A stretch of 64,000 bases of DNA from Takakia lepidozioides (taxonomy: Eukaryota; Streptophyta; Takakiopsida; Takakiales; Takakiaceae), in contig CM060731.1 of the NCBI GenBank assembly GCA_030704615.1, positions 44,826,001 to 44,890,000 of the forward strand. Direction: 5' to 3'. Positions 47,501 to 60,300 of this stretch are shown in pieces; position 1 is the first letter of the stretch; each line of letters begins with the position of its first letter. A program made the position numbers and the translations under genes. A model generated the notes under the pieces. It did no database searches. It saw only the letters and a program-made list of their open reading frames with translations, and had not been told where the DNA came from.

Positions 47501-49290
47501 GGCGCTTATCCCTGTCATTGCAATTTGTCATACGAGCTCGTGTTATCGTTCAATTCCAAAAGTTTTTCCTTTCAAGGGATATAACCGTCAGTGAGCTCCT
47601 ACGCAATTGGAAGAGCAACGGAATGAGCCTCCACGATGGGTTCACCAGCAATGTCATTTAGCGCAGCAATGTATACTGGACTACATATACAGACTGATCT
47701 GAAGCTTATTGTGGGCATTTGTCCAGATGCTCATGGGCCGGTCGTCTTCCTCATGAGTGTCTTCGAGTGACTAATCTCTTCCAAGAGGTGTCTTATGAAT
47801 GCTTGGGCGAGGCTCTGTGAACGACGAAAGCTGGTAGGACCCACAAATTATGCAACTTCAATGGACTTCAGTTGCTCTGTTACAGGGATGCAGGGCCCAC
47901 TAAGAACGAGCGGGAGGGTTTTGTAGCCATAGAGAGGAATGAACAGCGACGAGCCTTTCAGATCAGGGAAAACAGTTCAAGGATCAGTGTTGGAATGCAC
48001 TGTAGCTCAGGACTCCAGTTATGTGGAGCAGCCATCTTGCTACAGTTTGGGAAAGTCTAACACAACATTGTATGGAGTATGAGAGACTAGGATATGAGCA
48101 ACGGGAAGCAGTACTTGGGAATACCCAGTCCCCTACCCAGCACCAATTTTAGTCGCTGTTGGAACTGGTGACTTCGAAACTATCAGGATCTGTACAATAG
48201 TGGCCAAGTGAAGCTAGTGTACAGTCTAACCTAATTTAACCTCTTAAGTAAACCTACCAACCTTGGATGTATCTGAACTTCTGAATCCTTGTCTCGAGGA
48301 GGATTCTCTCCACCAAGATTTGCCTGAAAAGGGAAGACACGAAGGAAAGGCTTACATTCGAAGAAGAGAGCTCGAAGTTTTCTGGTGACTGTTGAGCTTC
48401 TGTTGAGCACTTGACCAATATATATGTACTAGTTAAGTTCACGACCAGTGGTCATATCTTTCTCTACCTTCTCTGTCAGAAGCACCTTGGCACGTGATGA
48501 ATTCATGTTTTCAGGACTCAGTATGGAGGTTCATACAGAGTGGCAAAGCGAATTTATCTTGAGAAATCCAGTGTGCACGCAACTTGTTTTAAGACTGAAA
48601 ACTGAGCTGCTCACCCAATCCACTCGCACGAGGGACTGCAGAGATGGAGTACCAACGACACCCCACGTCTCTCGGATGTGACAACACTTCGCAATTGGTA
48701 TGGTTGATGCATGGAAATCTCTCAAGTCTGACCCGCTACATCTACACCGGGCTCGTCCTCCTAGTTGTTCTCTGCGTCGCCCCGAGTCCTGGCATCGCTC
48801 TCAACCATGAAGGTGAATGTCCTATCTTGCATGGTCAACAATTTCAGATCCTGGTGTGATTTTATTAAGTTAACTAAGACTACAGGTACATGTATGGAAT
48901 CATTCTAACAATGTGGAAAAGTTCTAGAACCGTCAAGTGCGCCCCTGCATGGTCCAGAATGGAATGCATACTCACTTGTGTGTACACATTGAAGCTCTGC
49001 ACAGTCGACTGTTGCACTTATACCACTAGTAGCCTTGCAGCCATGCACTGCCTGGTATGCAACTCATATCTTTAGGTACCGGGGTTTCCACTGGTTCATT
49101 ATGAATCCGTTATACCTCACCCAGAGCTGGACACAGACACTTCGAAATGAAGCACTAGAGGCAATTCAAAGATGCTCACTTGAAACCATCTTGACCAGTT
49201 CAAGTTTGGCCCGAAGGTAGTCACAAAATGCCAATTTCCTTCTTGAAGGTGCCCTGACAGTCTTAGCAGCAGCACGTTCATATGGTTTGA
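44540..49290. repeat. Segmental duplication, copy B (contains kinase exon 1)
   Basis: This is the downstream copy of the segment at 35830-39390. It is about 1.2 kb longer. The stretch from about 47070 to 48460 has no counterpart in copy A (where 38445-38515 are adjacent), so there was an insertion here or a deletion there. It includes the upstream region, exon 1 and the start of intron 1 of the receptor kinase gene. Confidence 0.8.
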
Positions 49291-52200
49291 GGTACCATAC
49301 ATGTGTGAAGGGACTTCGTTGAGTGCGTACGAAGACAAGGAGGGGTCTTGAAAGACACAACGTTCACCGACAACATTTCTTCCTATTTGTCTCTAATAAA
49401 CCTGGGTGTCTTTGAAACTTGGCGCAGGTCAGGTGCTGCTTCAATTTGAACGCAATGTGCGTGACCCCCGTCACAGCCTTTCTAACTGGGATCCATCTCA
49501 TCCCACACCTTGTCAATGGACCGGCATTTTGTGCTCTCAACAATCACAAGTTTCTGCAATGTAAGTGTCAGCGACCCAGAAACTGTAGGTTCCTGAAGGT
49601 TCTCACGTCTTTGTATTCATGCTGGCTAAAAGTACTTAAGACACCATGTATCCTTCACACGTTGGAAATTGATTCTGGGTCGTTTCACATAGTTCTGAAT
49701 GAGAGGCCTTCTCGACTATGTTCTTGAAAGCACTGTCACTGTCCACCTCTTTCCCCGGTCATATTGTGAAGCTCGAGGCAATGTTGTTCCTCATTGGATC
49801 ATCTGAACTTTTAGCCCTGGTAAGTATGAGTTGTACATTTCAATTGAAAGGTACATTTTGAAGGGGTCTTGTCTGAGAAGAATTGTCTATCCTGATCACC
49901 CCTCGATCCTTCCGTTTTGTGCTCAGGAGGCTGTCGAAATTTCATGGCCACATGGTTTTGCTAACTAAAGCAAAGTTCAGTAAGTATGGAATGTATGCTT
50001 TGTAGGTTTCGGGTGCAATGTCGACCCTAGAGATTTTCTGACTCTAGCTACAGGTACAGTACGAGACCAAGGCAGGGACAGGTTCAGAAGCACTTGAAAT
50101 TACTGACTTGAACTTGTACATGTACTTAACTTGTTCATCAAAGATGCAAGGTCTGTGTCCAAGTACATACAACCTTCCTGGATCTCTATCTTCAACCCAG
50201 CTCGACAATAAGTACCGTTTGTGCCCGATGGATCTCTACTCTAGCTGGTAGGACGGTGAATCATGTGAAGCATTTGAGTGACGAACTTGGATGTACCTGT
50301 TCAAAAATCATAAATGCTGGTTTGTGTTTGTTGTGCTGCAGAAATCTTTCAGGAAAGCAGCTTCATGGTAATATAACGTTGGATGTGAGAGGACTGAAGT
50401 GGCTGCAAGCTCTGTAAGTAGTTGTGCATGCTCTGTTCTGTGCATATCGTAGTTGATAACTCTGTGTCATTTCGTTTTGAAGAAGAGATGCCCTGATAAG
50501 GTCTAGCGTGCTAAAATGATTGGATACCGGACGTTGCAGGAATTTGTCGTCCAACTATTTCGAAGGCGAGATTCCGGCCGCCATGATAGGGAACTCCACC
50601 AGTTTGAGAATTGTGTAGGTGAATTTGCATTTGGCAAACTTAACTTCTAAGGCAGGCCTTGGTTTTTTGAGTTTTGAGATGACAGCTCTTGGTGTGGAGA
50701 CCTACGTGTATGCGCCCAGTGTACTAATGGCAGGGAAGACATCAGATTACTGGCAGAAGAAAGGACTTGCATCACATGGAAGATTTGTATGGACATTGTT
50801 ATCGATGAATGGGACCTGTGCTCAGTCTAACTGCTCGGTTGTACACATGTGTCCAGGAATCTTCACGCAAACAACTTATCTGGTGCTATATCTGCAGAGC
50901 TTGGCTTTCTCGTGGGCCTCACATACTTGTAAGTAAAATTGCTATACCAACATGCTCGAGCTTTAGATATTTTATTCTGTGCAACGCCTTTGACTGTTGC
51001 ACGTTGCTAAGGATACCAGAATTTGTGTTGAAGAGACATCCCAATGAGATCTCATCGGGGCGACCGATCTGAGTATCGAAGGAACTAATGGGATCTATTA
51101 ACTTACGAGAGACACTGGAGAAGTACTGAGACTTCAGAAACTGTTGTTGCGGGATTTGCATGCAGGGACCTGTCAAACAACCGACTAAGCGGTGAAATAC
51201 CTTCCAGTTTAGATCGCCTCACAAAGCTCTCATTCCTGTAAGCAGAGTTTCTGTCTTCCAGTCTATTTCCCACGCTTCATGTAGCTCTTACACATTCTTG
51301 CACTTCAACATCATTGATAACAAGCTTAACTAGGGTATCTCTACTGAATGTGAACCTGTGGTATGTGAAAGGAATGTACTCGTGGATGTTTGGTGGATTG
51401 TGAAGCTCATGAAGCTTGCTGGCCCAACTTGCAGGAATCTCTCGAGTAATAACCTTAAGGGCAGTGTGCCTCAAGGGCGAGTCTTAACTTCCTTCACCGG
51501 GGCTTCGTGAGTGACCTTTGATCACCTTCTACCCTCTGTCAATGTTGCAAGAAGGTTGAGTTTGATTCCCTATTTAACAAGTTTTAAGAGAAACCCTGGA
51601 GCCACGGTACTGGATTCATATCATCAGACCAAAAAATGGTTCAAATCCTCTTAAATTGTACTCTAGATTGTTCTGCCCTAAACGCCTGTTTGTTGCAGGA
51701 GCAAATCTCCTTTCAGTTTTCGTGTACTATCCATGGGGGTTTGAGTGTTACCTCTGATCGATAAGGTCAGACGATTTGACGTCTGATCAGACGATCTCAC
51801 ACCGACAACTTTCTTTGTTGTCAGGTTTCAAGACAACTCTGAGCTGTGCGGGTATCCAACACCAAAAAAATGTGATTCAACAGTGCGAACAAGAAATCCA
51901 GTCAGTACGAATTTGAGTACAGCAGATGCACCTCCTCCCGTGGGTAATTTCCCTCCCAAATTCTTCTGTAGCTTTCATGTCGTTCTTAGGAGCTGTTCGG
52001 ATGTGGCTGTGTTACCATTTGTGCATGTCAATTTTCCAAGTTATCCTTCCTATCCGAGACACTGATGATTCACAGGAGCCCTAGCGATTTTCCATGTGTA
52101 TATTATAACGAGGAGTTCGATGATTGTTTCCACTCTGAAATTTGTACAGGTTTTCCCTTACTCAAAGGACGGACTGCTGCTAAGCGAGCATCCATCAGCC

Positions 52201-54239
52201 TGGGTGCGATCCTCACCATCTGCATCTGTGCTTTCCTGGCTTCCAAGTTTGTCTTGGGCCTTTTGTGCTATTGGCGATGGTCCAAGCTGCACAGTACTTG
52301 TGACATCAAATTGTCTGGTAAGATGTCTAGCCCATTAAGGATAGCTATGAGAGGAAGTCCGAATTGTTAGAGACGAATTAGCATTTGCCCTCTGAAGCAA
52401 TTTCTATGACTTGGTTAGCGCTCCCAATCTGTAAAATTTATAGAATTTTCTCATTATCTCTCGCATATACATGGTATCTAATAGATTGGTTTTGAGGTTT
52501 CCATACACCATTTTTTATCATCTGGACCCTCTTAAAGCTTGGGAGGCCAAACAAATGCAGAACAAACTTTATAGCTCTTAGCAGAATCTAAAGGGCCATT
52601 CACTGTATTGAGAATATCCAAGACACCCATTGGACCTATCTGCAGATGTTCATCAATAATGAACTCTCACTCACTTGTGTGCGTTAGTGCAGATGGAAAA
52701 ATGGTGATGTTCCGGCTATCGGGAAAGCCAAATCCTTCACCAAAGATTATGCTGAGACGAATTAGAAAGCTTAGCCACAAGGACATTATTGGAACCGGTG
52801 GCTTCGGCACTGTGTACAAACTAGTGCTGGATGACAAGTCTGCATTTGCAGTGAAGAAGCTGCTTAGGGGAGTCCAAGAAAGTGACCGTGGGTTTGAACG
52901 AGAGCTGGAGACTTTGGCTGATATCAAGCACCGTAACTTGGTTACTTTGCGCGGATATTACAGTGCTCCTCAGGTCAACATTCTTGTGTATGACTTAATG
53001 GAGAATGGAAATCTGGACACAATGTTGCATGGTATACATACTCTCTGTTCCTCCCCTTTTTATCCTCTTACATGTGTTTGCCTCCTTCTCAAGGTATGGT
53101 GCATGTATTAGCAAAGCAGCAGCTTGTACCTCATCCAAGCTACTGAGTTTTTCTCCCTTTTTATGTTGCAAGCAACCTACCCTCAAAGCTGATGATCAAA
53201 CTATGGTGCAACAACATGCAGCAGATAGAATAGGGGAGCGGGAGACTCTGGATTGGCCAGTGCGGGTCAATATTGCACTTGCAAGTGCTCGAGGCCTAGC
53301 ATATCTGCACCACGATTGCATCCCCCACATCATTCACCGAGACATCAAATCCAGCAATATTCTACTGGATGAGGGCCTTGAGGCCCACGTTTCAGATTTT
53401 GGGCTAGCAAAGCTAATCAGCCCACAAGCAACTCATGTGACCACAATTATTGCCGGAACGCTTGGTTATTTACCTCCAGGTGAGAGGGAGAGATGAACAA
53501 AAATTATCGGTGTTGCCATCTGGTTGTTGCTGTTTATGCGCTTCCTGCATGGAGTGGGTGAAGTCCTTAGCAGTGGCTACTGCACTTGTTGTGGTTGTCT
53601 TACACATAGTGTAGTCTCTTTTCTTTATTTTCAGGTGCAAAACATGAGAATGAACTGGACCTCCATGGAGCTTATCATACTAATGTCATTCCATATTTTG
53701 GACTTTCAGAGTACATTCAAACTGGACAGGTAACTGAGAAAGGAGATGTGTACAGTTATGGAGTCGTGCTTTTGGAGCTTCTTACTGGAAAGCGACCCAC
53801 TGAGGAAGGCTTCAAGGACAGTGGCATTAATATGGTTCAGTGGGTAAGATCTACATTGGTGCAATTATTGATCAAAAGCTCATCAAATCATATAGAAGAT
53901 GCATGTCTCTTCTTCTCTAATTGTGTCCTCATGTTATGCACTCACATCTTTCTTGCATATTGTCTTCAGGCGAAGAATCTTCAGGATGGGAATCAACCAG
54001 AAGAGATCTTTGATTTAGACATTCTTGGCACATGCCCTGATGAGGAGCTATTGAAAGCTCTGGACATAGCATTCCAATGCTTGAATTCAGACCCAATGTT
54101 CCGACCCAGCATGCTCCAAGTGGTCAAAATGCTCGAGACAGTACACTGTACCGGCAGGGTCAGTGAAAGCGGCAGCCGGAATAGCCTAAGCAGCACTCAG
54201 AGCACATTCAGTGGTGCTTCCAGCTTGCAGCTGTGGTAG
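48707..54239 (+). CDS. LRR receptor-like protein kinase (FEI/LRR-XIII-like)
   Basis: Twelve exons with fully consistent phases: 48707-48812, 49428-49560, 50342-50413, 50540-50614, 51166-51237, 51435-51506, 51825-51943, 52150-52317, 52693-53031, 53222-53479, 53710-53843 and 53970-54239, giving 605 residues. In order: a signal peptide (core [11 protein letters not shown]), an LRR N-cap ([18 protein letters not shown]), four LRRs each in its own 72-75-bp exon, a juxtamembrane region, a membrane span ([20 protein letters not shown]) and a kinase. Kinase landmarks are [37 protein letters not shown] and PPEY (formed across an exon join). It is an RD kinase with all catalytic residues. FEI proteins act at the plasma membrane in cell-wall signalling. 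Whether this protein does so is inference. An in-frame upstream ATG at 48644 would add 21 residues. Confidence 0.92.
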
Positions 54240-55366
54240 CACTACCAAGTAGCACAAGCTCAAATCCAAACTCCTTATTGTTTCGTTCGATGAGCTATAT
54301 CTAGCCTTTTTCCCAACAGAAACCACCATGTTTTTTGCACCAGCTGGTAATTTTCTAAGGAGGTTGGTTGCCTTCACATGGTTTGACCAAAGTAGGAATT
54401 GGGTCTTCCAGGTGAAAAATGAGGACCCCTTCTCATGAGCTTTTCTGTTGTTCTAAACCAATCTTAGCTTTTGATTTATCTGAAACAGCCTAGGATGGTG
54501 CCCTTTTACCTGTATCATACTTGACTGTACAAAGTTTCAGAAATTGAGGTGCACCAGACTGTGTTTGCCTTTTCCAGTAGCAACTTGCAGGAAGTTATTG
54601 TTCTCCAAGCTGTCATGCATCCAATCCTTCTGGTAATGCCAGTGAGGCATGGAAATAGGAAGTACAAGTGGCACTTTCGTTCTCTGAATGTTTTCAGCAA
54701 CTGGAAGCACAACCAGCATTCTTGGGTAAGTAGACCATGTACATTTGGAACAAGTCTTCTTATAACGTGCAAATGGCAAGCCGTTGCAGAAAATGGCTGT
54801 GGAGAGAGTGCTCTAGTAGACATTAAACTGCACATGTAGATATCAAACTGGGGAAGGCAAACTTGTCAACCACCCAAGCTATGTATGTAATGCTCTATCT
54901 GAAATCATCCAACAACGAGGAGCATATCATTCCACAGTTGGGTATAACCTAAAAGACGATGTCAGATTCCTAAACCTTCCTTCCATGCTCTTGGTGGGAA
55001 AGGAAATGCAAAGTAACACTCCCTCCAACCTTTGCAGAACAACAGAAAAGAAGGTATACCACAAGTTGAAGCAAACAAAGATTCCAGTTTTGCTTGGGCT
55101 GCTCTGTCCATACAGAGCCATATAATCTCTCTCATACGTGAATGTGAACAGTACAAGTTAAAAACTCAAGAACTGAAGGAATTTCAAAAATTGGAATATA
55201 AGAAACATCTGTTCCTCCATCAATTCATACTCAGCCACCTCTAGCAGCATGATTTGCAAACCTTCAGCCACACTTACCCTGCAAGGACCGATGGAAAAAC
55301 TAACTTGTAACCAGTACCAGCATGACCCCGTGCTCAAACAGCAGCTCAAAACAGAACATGAACTTA
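54240..55366. other. Convergent 3' region between kinase gene and RPL8
   Basis: The two genes face each other here, so this holds both 3' untranslated regions. Open frames at 54549-54839 and 55032-55244 have no recognisable motif and were not called. Confidence 0.55.
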
Positions 55367-56329
<963 letters not shown>

Positions 56330-57396
56330 TGCTGCTCCCTCTCAGCGGAGCGGCCTCCCTCAGCTCACACACTGTCGAGGTCAAAAGGAGCGAGACGACC
56401 TCCCTCGCCGCTCTTGTAAACCCTAACCTGCCCTAGGGCTGCTCGCTGTCCCTGTGTCCCTGTCCCACCGCGTGTTGTGTTGTCCCACCGATCTACGGTG
56501 TCCCCGCTCTGGGACTCCACGTCTATACACCGTATGTATTGTTTTCGGGTGGAATGCCCTGTATTTTCAGGTACCGTAGTGGGATAGCCGGTTAGGCAGA
56601 AATTAATTCGGAAAAACAAATCTTATTAATAAAAATAAATTATTTTTAAAAAGAGTGACTAATATTAAAAAATTATCTTCAAAGAGTGCCTCATTTTCAA
56701 AAATTTCTCTAAAAGTGCCTATGGTATAAAAACTTGAATTTAAATTAGAAAAATAAAATTATGAAAACTAAAAATGATATCCATTTAAAATGATATTCAA
56801 TTAAAACATCATCCATGGACTCAGTTTTCAGTTTTCATCCACGGCAGCGGCTGAGTTTTCATTTAAAACATCATCCATGGACTCAGTTTTCAGTTTTCAT
56901 CCATGGCAGCAGCTGTCTTTTTACATTTTCGTGTTTTCATTTTGTGATCACTATTTTTAGTTGCCTAATTTGAAAAAATTACACATCCAAGATGCCTAAT
57001 TTTAAAAAAAATCCCCAAAGTGCCTAACTGCCAAATGGCCCCAAAAATAATTATTGATTAGGCGGCTATCCCACTACGGTATTCAAAACCAAACAGAAAT
57101 AAAAATTAATAAAATAACGAGCGAAGAAAACTTCACAAACGACGGGCAGTTGGGGCATGAGAACTCAAGGCTTAAGAAAAAAACAAAACAAAAAAAAAAA
57201 ACTCAAGGAGGATGGGAACTTGTGGGAAGCATCACAATTTTCTTCGGGCAGATTGTAATTTCCCCGCAGTTCAGAGATTTCTGCCCGCGGGCATCGTCTC
57301 TCTCCACAATCGTCTCTTCTCTCTCCCCTTGTTCTCCTCTTTTTCGTGCGCTGTTGATCCGCTTCAGCTTGGGCTGGATGATCGATTCGAGAAGAC
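56330..57396. promoter_or_regulatory. Shared upstream region of RPL8 and TIM50
   Basis: RPL8 and TIM50 diverge across about 1.07 kb. Nearly half of it (56574-57079) is a MITE. The rest near each gene is pyrimidine-rich, and CTCT-rich sequence lies just upstream of TIM50 (about 57297-57340). No clear TATA box was identified for either gene. Confidence 0.6.
56574..57079. mobile_element. MITE with 17-bp perfect terminal inverted repeats (TA target)
   Basis: The left end reads CCGTAGTGGGATAGCCG (56574-56590) and the right end is its exact complement (57063-57079). Each is flanked by TA (56572-56573 and 57080-57081). A TA duplication suggests the Tc1/mariner group, although the terminal sequence is not the common Stowaway one. 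The 506-bp A/T-rich body has two direct repeats of about 62 bp (56801-56862 and 56863-56918) with CATCATCCATGGACTCAG. It encodes no protein. Confidence 0.8.
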
Positions 57397-60300
57397 ATGC
57401 CGCCAACAGTGGGGCACAGTGGGGGAATGATCGAGAAACTGCGGCACCTGCCTGCTCTGGCGCCGCCCAAGCTGATAGCTGTATTGCGGGAAGCTCACAC
57501 GCAGATTCCTGCAGCTTCGCTCTCATCGCTTGCATCGTCGTCGTCGTCGGCCTCGGATGCTGCTGCAGGCCCCGAAGCGGCTCAGAGGAAAGACAAAGGG
57601 ATGTGGAGGCTTGTCAAGGCTGGCCTTCTTGTGGGTTCTACTACTGCCATTGCCGGTGCAGCTTATGTCTCATACGGTGGGTGTCCTACCACTTTCCGTT
57701 TTTCCCAAAGGAGTAGAAGAAGGAAGTGTTCTAGAATGTGGCAAATAGCGGTGATCTTCACGTTGTGATATCATGCGCATATTGGGATGCTCTCTCCTAA
57801 GGTTGTTCTCACTGTTTCATTTTTGCGTGAAATTCCTCTTTCAGTCAAGTAATTCTGGCCTACTCCACTGCGAGGGGGACATTCTTTCATTAAATTACAG
57901 TCCTGATTATAGGATGCCTTCGCCCCTGTCCTTTCCTTCTTTGGAATTTAAGTGGCTTAGCAGTCACCTCTAGTCTCTCCAACCTTCTCGTTCAGAAATT
58001 TCGAAATAAATCTGCCATCCCATTTCTGTCTTCAGTCCGTGATGTCGCAAATATTGGCACAAATCATGAAGTTTCTAGACGTTGGCAAACCAGCTACAAA
58101 AATTTTGTCCATAACTTTCAAGGCAGCTTTGTGTCGTATGGAAACCCAATTTCCCGTCCCTCATGGGCTGGAATAGGTATGCAGTCCTAAAGCTTTTCTT
58201 TGTTCCAGCCGTACATTGGCATGTCTCCCGGGCCCCTCTCTTAAGATCTGCTCTGTGTGTTTAGATTTATGCATGCCGTAGGTCCTACTTTCCGCCTTTT
58301 ATGTCTGGTGTTGCTTGTCCTCATGAGCTTGTGGTAAACTCACAAGCTGTGACCTCTAATCTCTTTTTTTACTTATGGCCTGTTTTACATACCATCTTGG
58401 CAATTTACGCAGCCTCATAGGATTAGAACACTATGTCCCTTAGGCTCTGCTACAGGCAGGACACTATGTCCACAATGTTGGCCACCCGCGCGATGCTGAC
58501 GATTGAGCCACAAGTTTGATGGCATTGCTGGTGGGTCTCACTGTCTAGGATTACCTTCACCATTAGCCTATCTAAATTGCATTTACGATGATTGAGTAGG
58601 CCGCAGTTTCCTAACCTATAGGCTATAGAATAGTTATGATGGATAAAGTATTACTCAATGGGTGCTGTGAATGAGGGTGGGTGCAGCATTTGATGTCAAC
58701 CAGTTAGATAGTAAAGTTGCAGCTTTGAGGTCTTCAACGAACGTTGGGACCTCTGAAGATATGAGCCTTTTGGATGTAAGTTCCTCTCTTGTGATTCTCT
58801 CATTCGTTGTAAATCTGTCTCAGGTTTCAATTGTTCTGAGAGCAAATTTTGTTTTTCTGTAAATTAGCATGCAGCTTATTGTTGAGCATGGATGGGCACT
58901 TACTCTACTGCATACTGTTATTTTGGAGCTAATTGCATTCTATTCCATTCTAGTGTGTGTTTGATGCCAAAATGGCAATGTCATTATGCCCCCGCGTGCA
59001 AATCTTTTCCTTGGACAAGACGGTAACTTGTTGGGAGGCAACTGCACAGTATGTTGATTATTCACTTGTCCTCACCTCGTTGCCGTGTCACACAAAAACT
59101 AGAATGATGAGTCTTTCAAATCTTTCCACAAGGAGGTTTTCTTAGTTGACCAAGTTGGGCATTCCCCATTTCTCCCCATCCTGCACCTCAGGTCCTTCAC
59201 AAGGTCTCTGGTCCCTCTGCAACCCCCATAAATCCTACTACACCTGTAGTGCTTACGTGGAAGCACATTAGCAATTTCGTCCTTGTGTGTTTGGAAACAT
59301 GGGAACTCCAGCAAGGCACGCATAGCAGAATCCTGGACAACATCATGGTCAACGATCCTTGTGGGTGGGTATTAAAATGGAAGAAGGGATGGGTGTGCAG
59401 AGGATTCGCAGGGTGGTGTATATGACAACACTCAATGGTGTGTTTCTCTTTCCCTGCCAATCATGGAAACTAAGATGTAGCTTTCAAATACCCAAGGCTT
59501 ATAAGTTTCATCTTTGCTTTTTCTTAAGTAAGGGCAAGGATGCGGGACTTGGTCTCACCCATCTTCACCTGAGCTATGGCTGTTCCTGCAACTCAAAGGA
59601 TCTGAGACCTTAGACAAAAGGCAATTCATGCATCTTCACATGCAGTTGCAGCAAGAACACCTGGGGTTCCAAATCCTATATTTCCTCCCATTTCTTGTCT
59701 GCGGGGTGCAGAGGACCATTCTTTCATGAGTTTGAGTTATTGAAACTTAGGGAGGGTGGTAGAGAACTAGTGCATGTGTCTAGAGAGGAAGTGTCTATTT
59801 CTTTGGATAATATTTGAGACTTGTGTGATGGGGTTGTGTTGAAGAGCAGGGGCAGTCAGTGTGGCAGAAGCATATTTGGACATGCGCAAATCACTGGAAG
59901 ACCAAGTGCGGGTGAGTGAAACTGACTGTGAATGGATGGCTTCCTGCCCCAGTCACATCTATGCATACCCAATGTGTTTAGACACAAGTTCGTTTTGTGT
60001 TGTTGTGGGTACTAGTATGTGCTCATAATGCAACCATGGCTCAATTCTTGTTTGCAGGTGCCATGAATTTGATATATATGTCAGGTTGTCATCCAGTGGC
60101 CTGTACAAAACTGGGTTCTTTGCAAAACAGCATGCTTTATACAAACTGCTGTCTAAACTTTTGAGTGTAGCCTGTGTTTGGGATGTGAGGGAAGTGCTGA
60201 GCATGTATGTTGGCTACGTGGCAGGGTTTTTCAGCCCCATCCTCAAACAAACTCTTGCCCGACTTGCCTCCTCATGAACAACACGTTTTCACACTCATTT

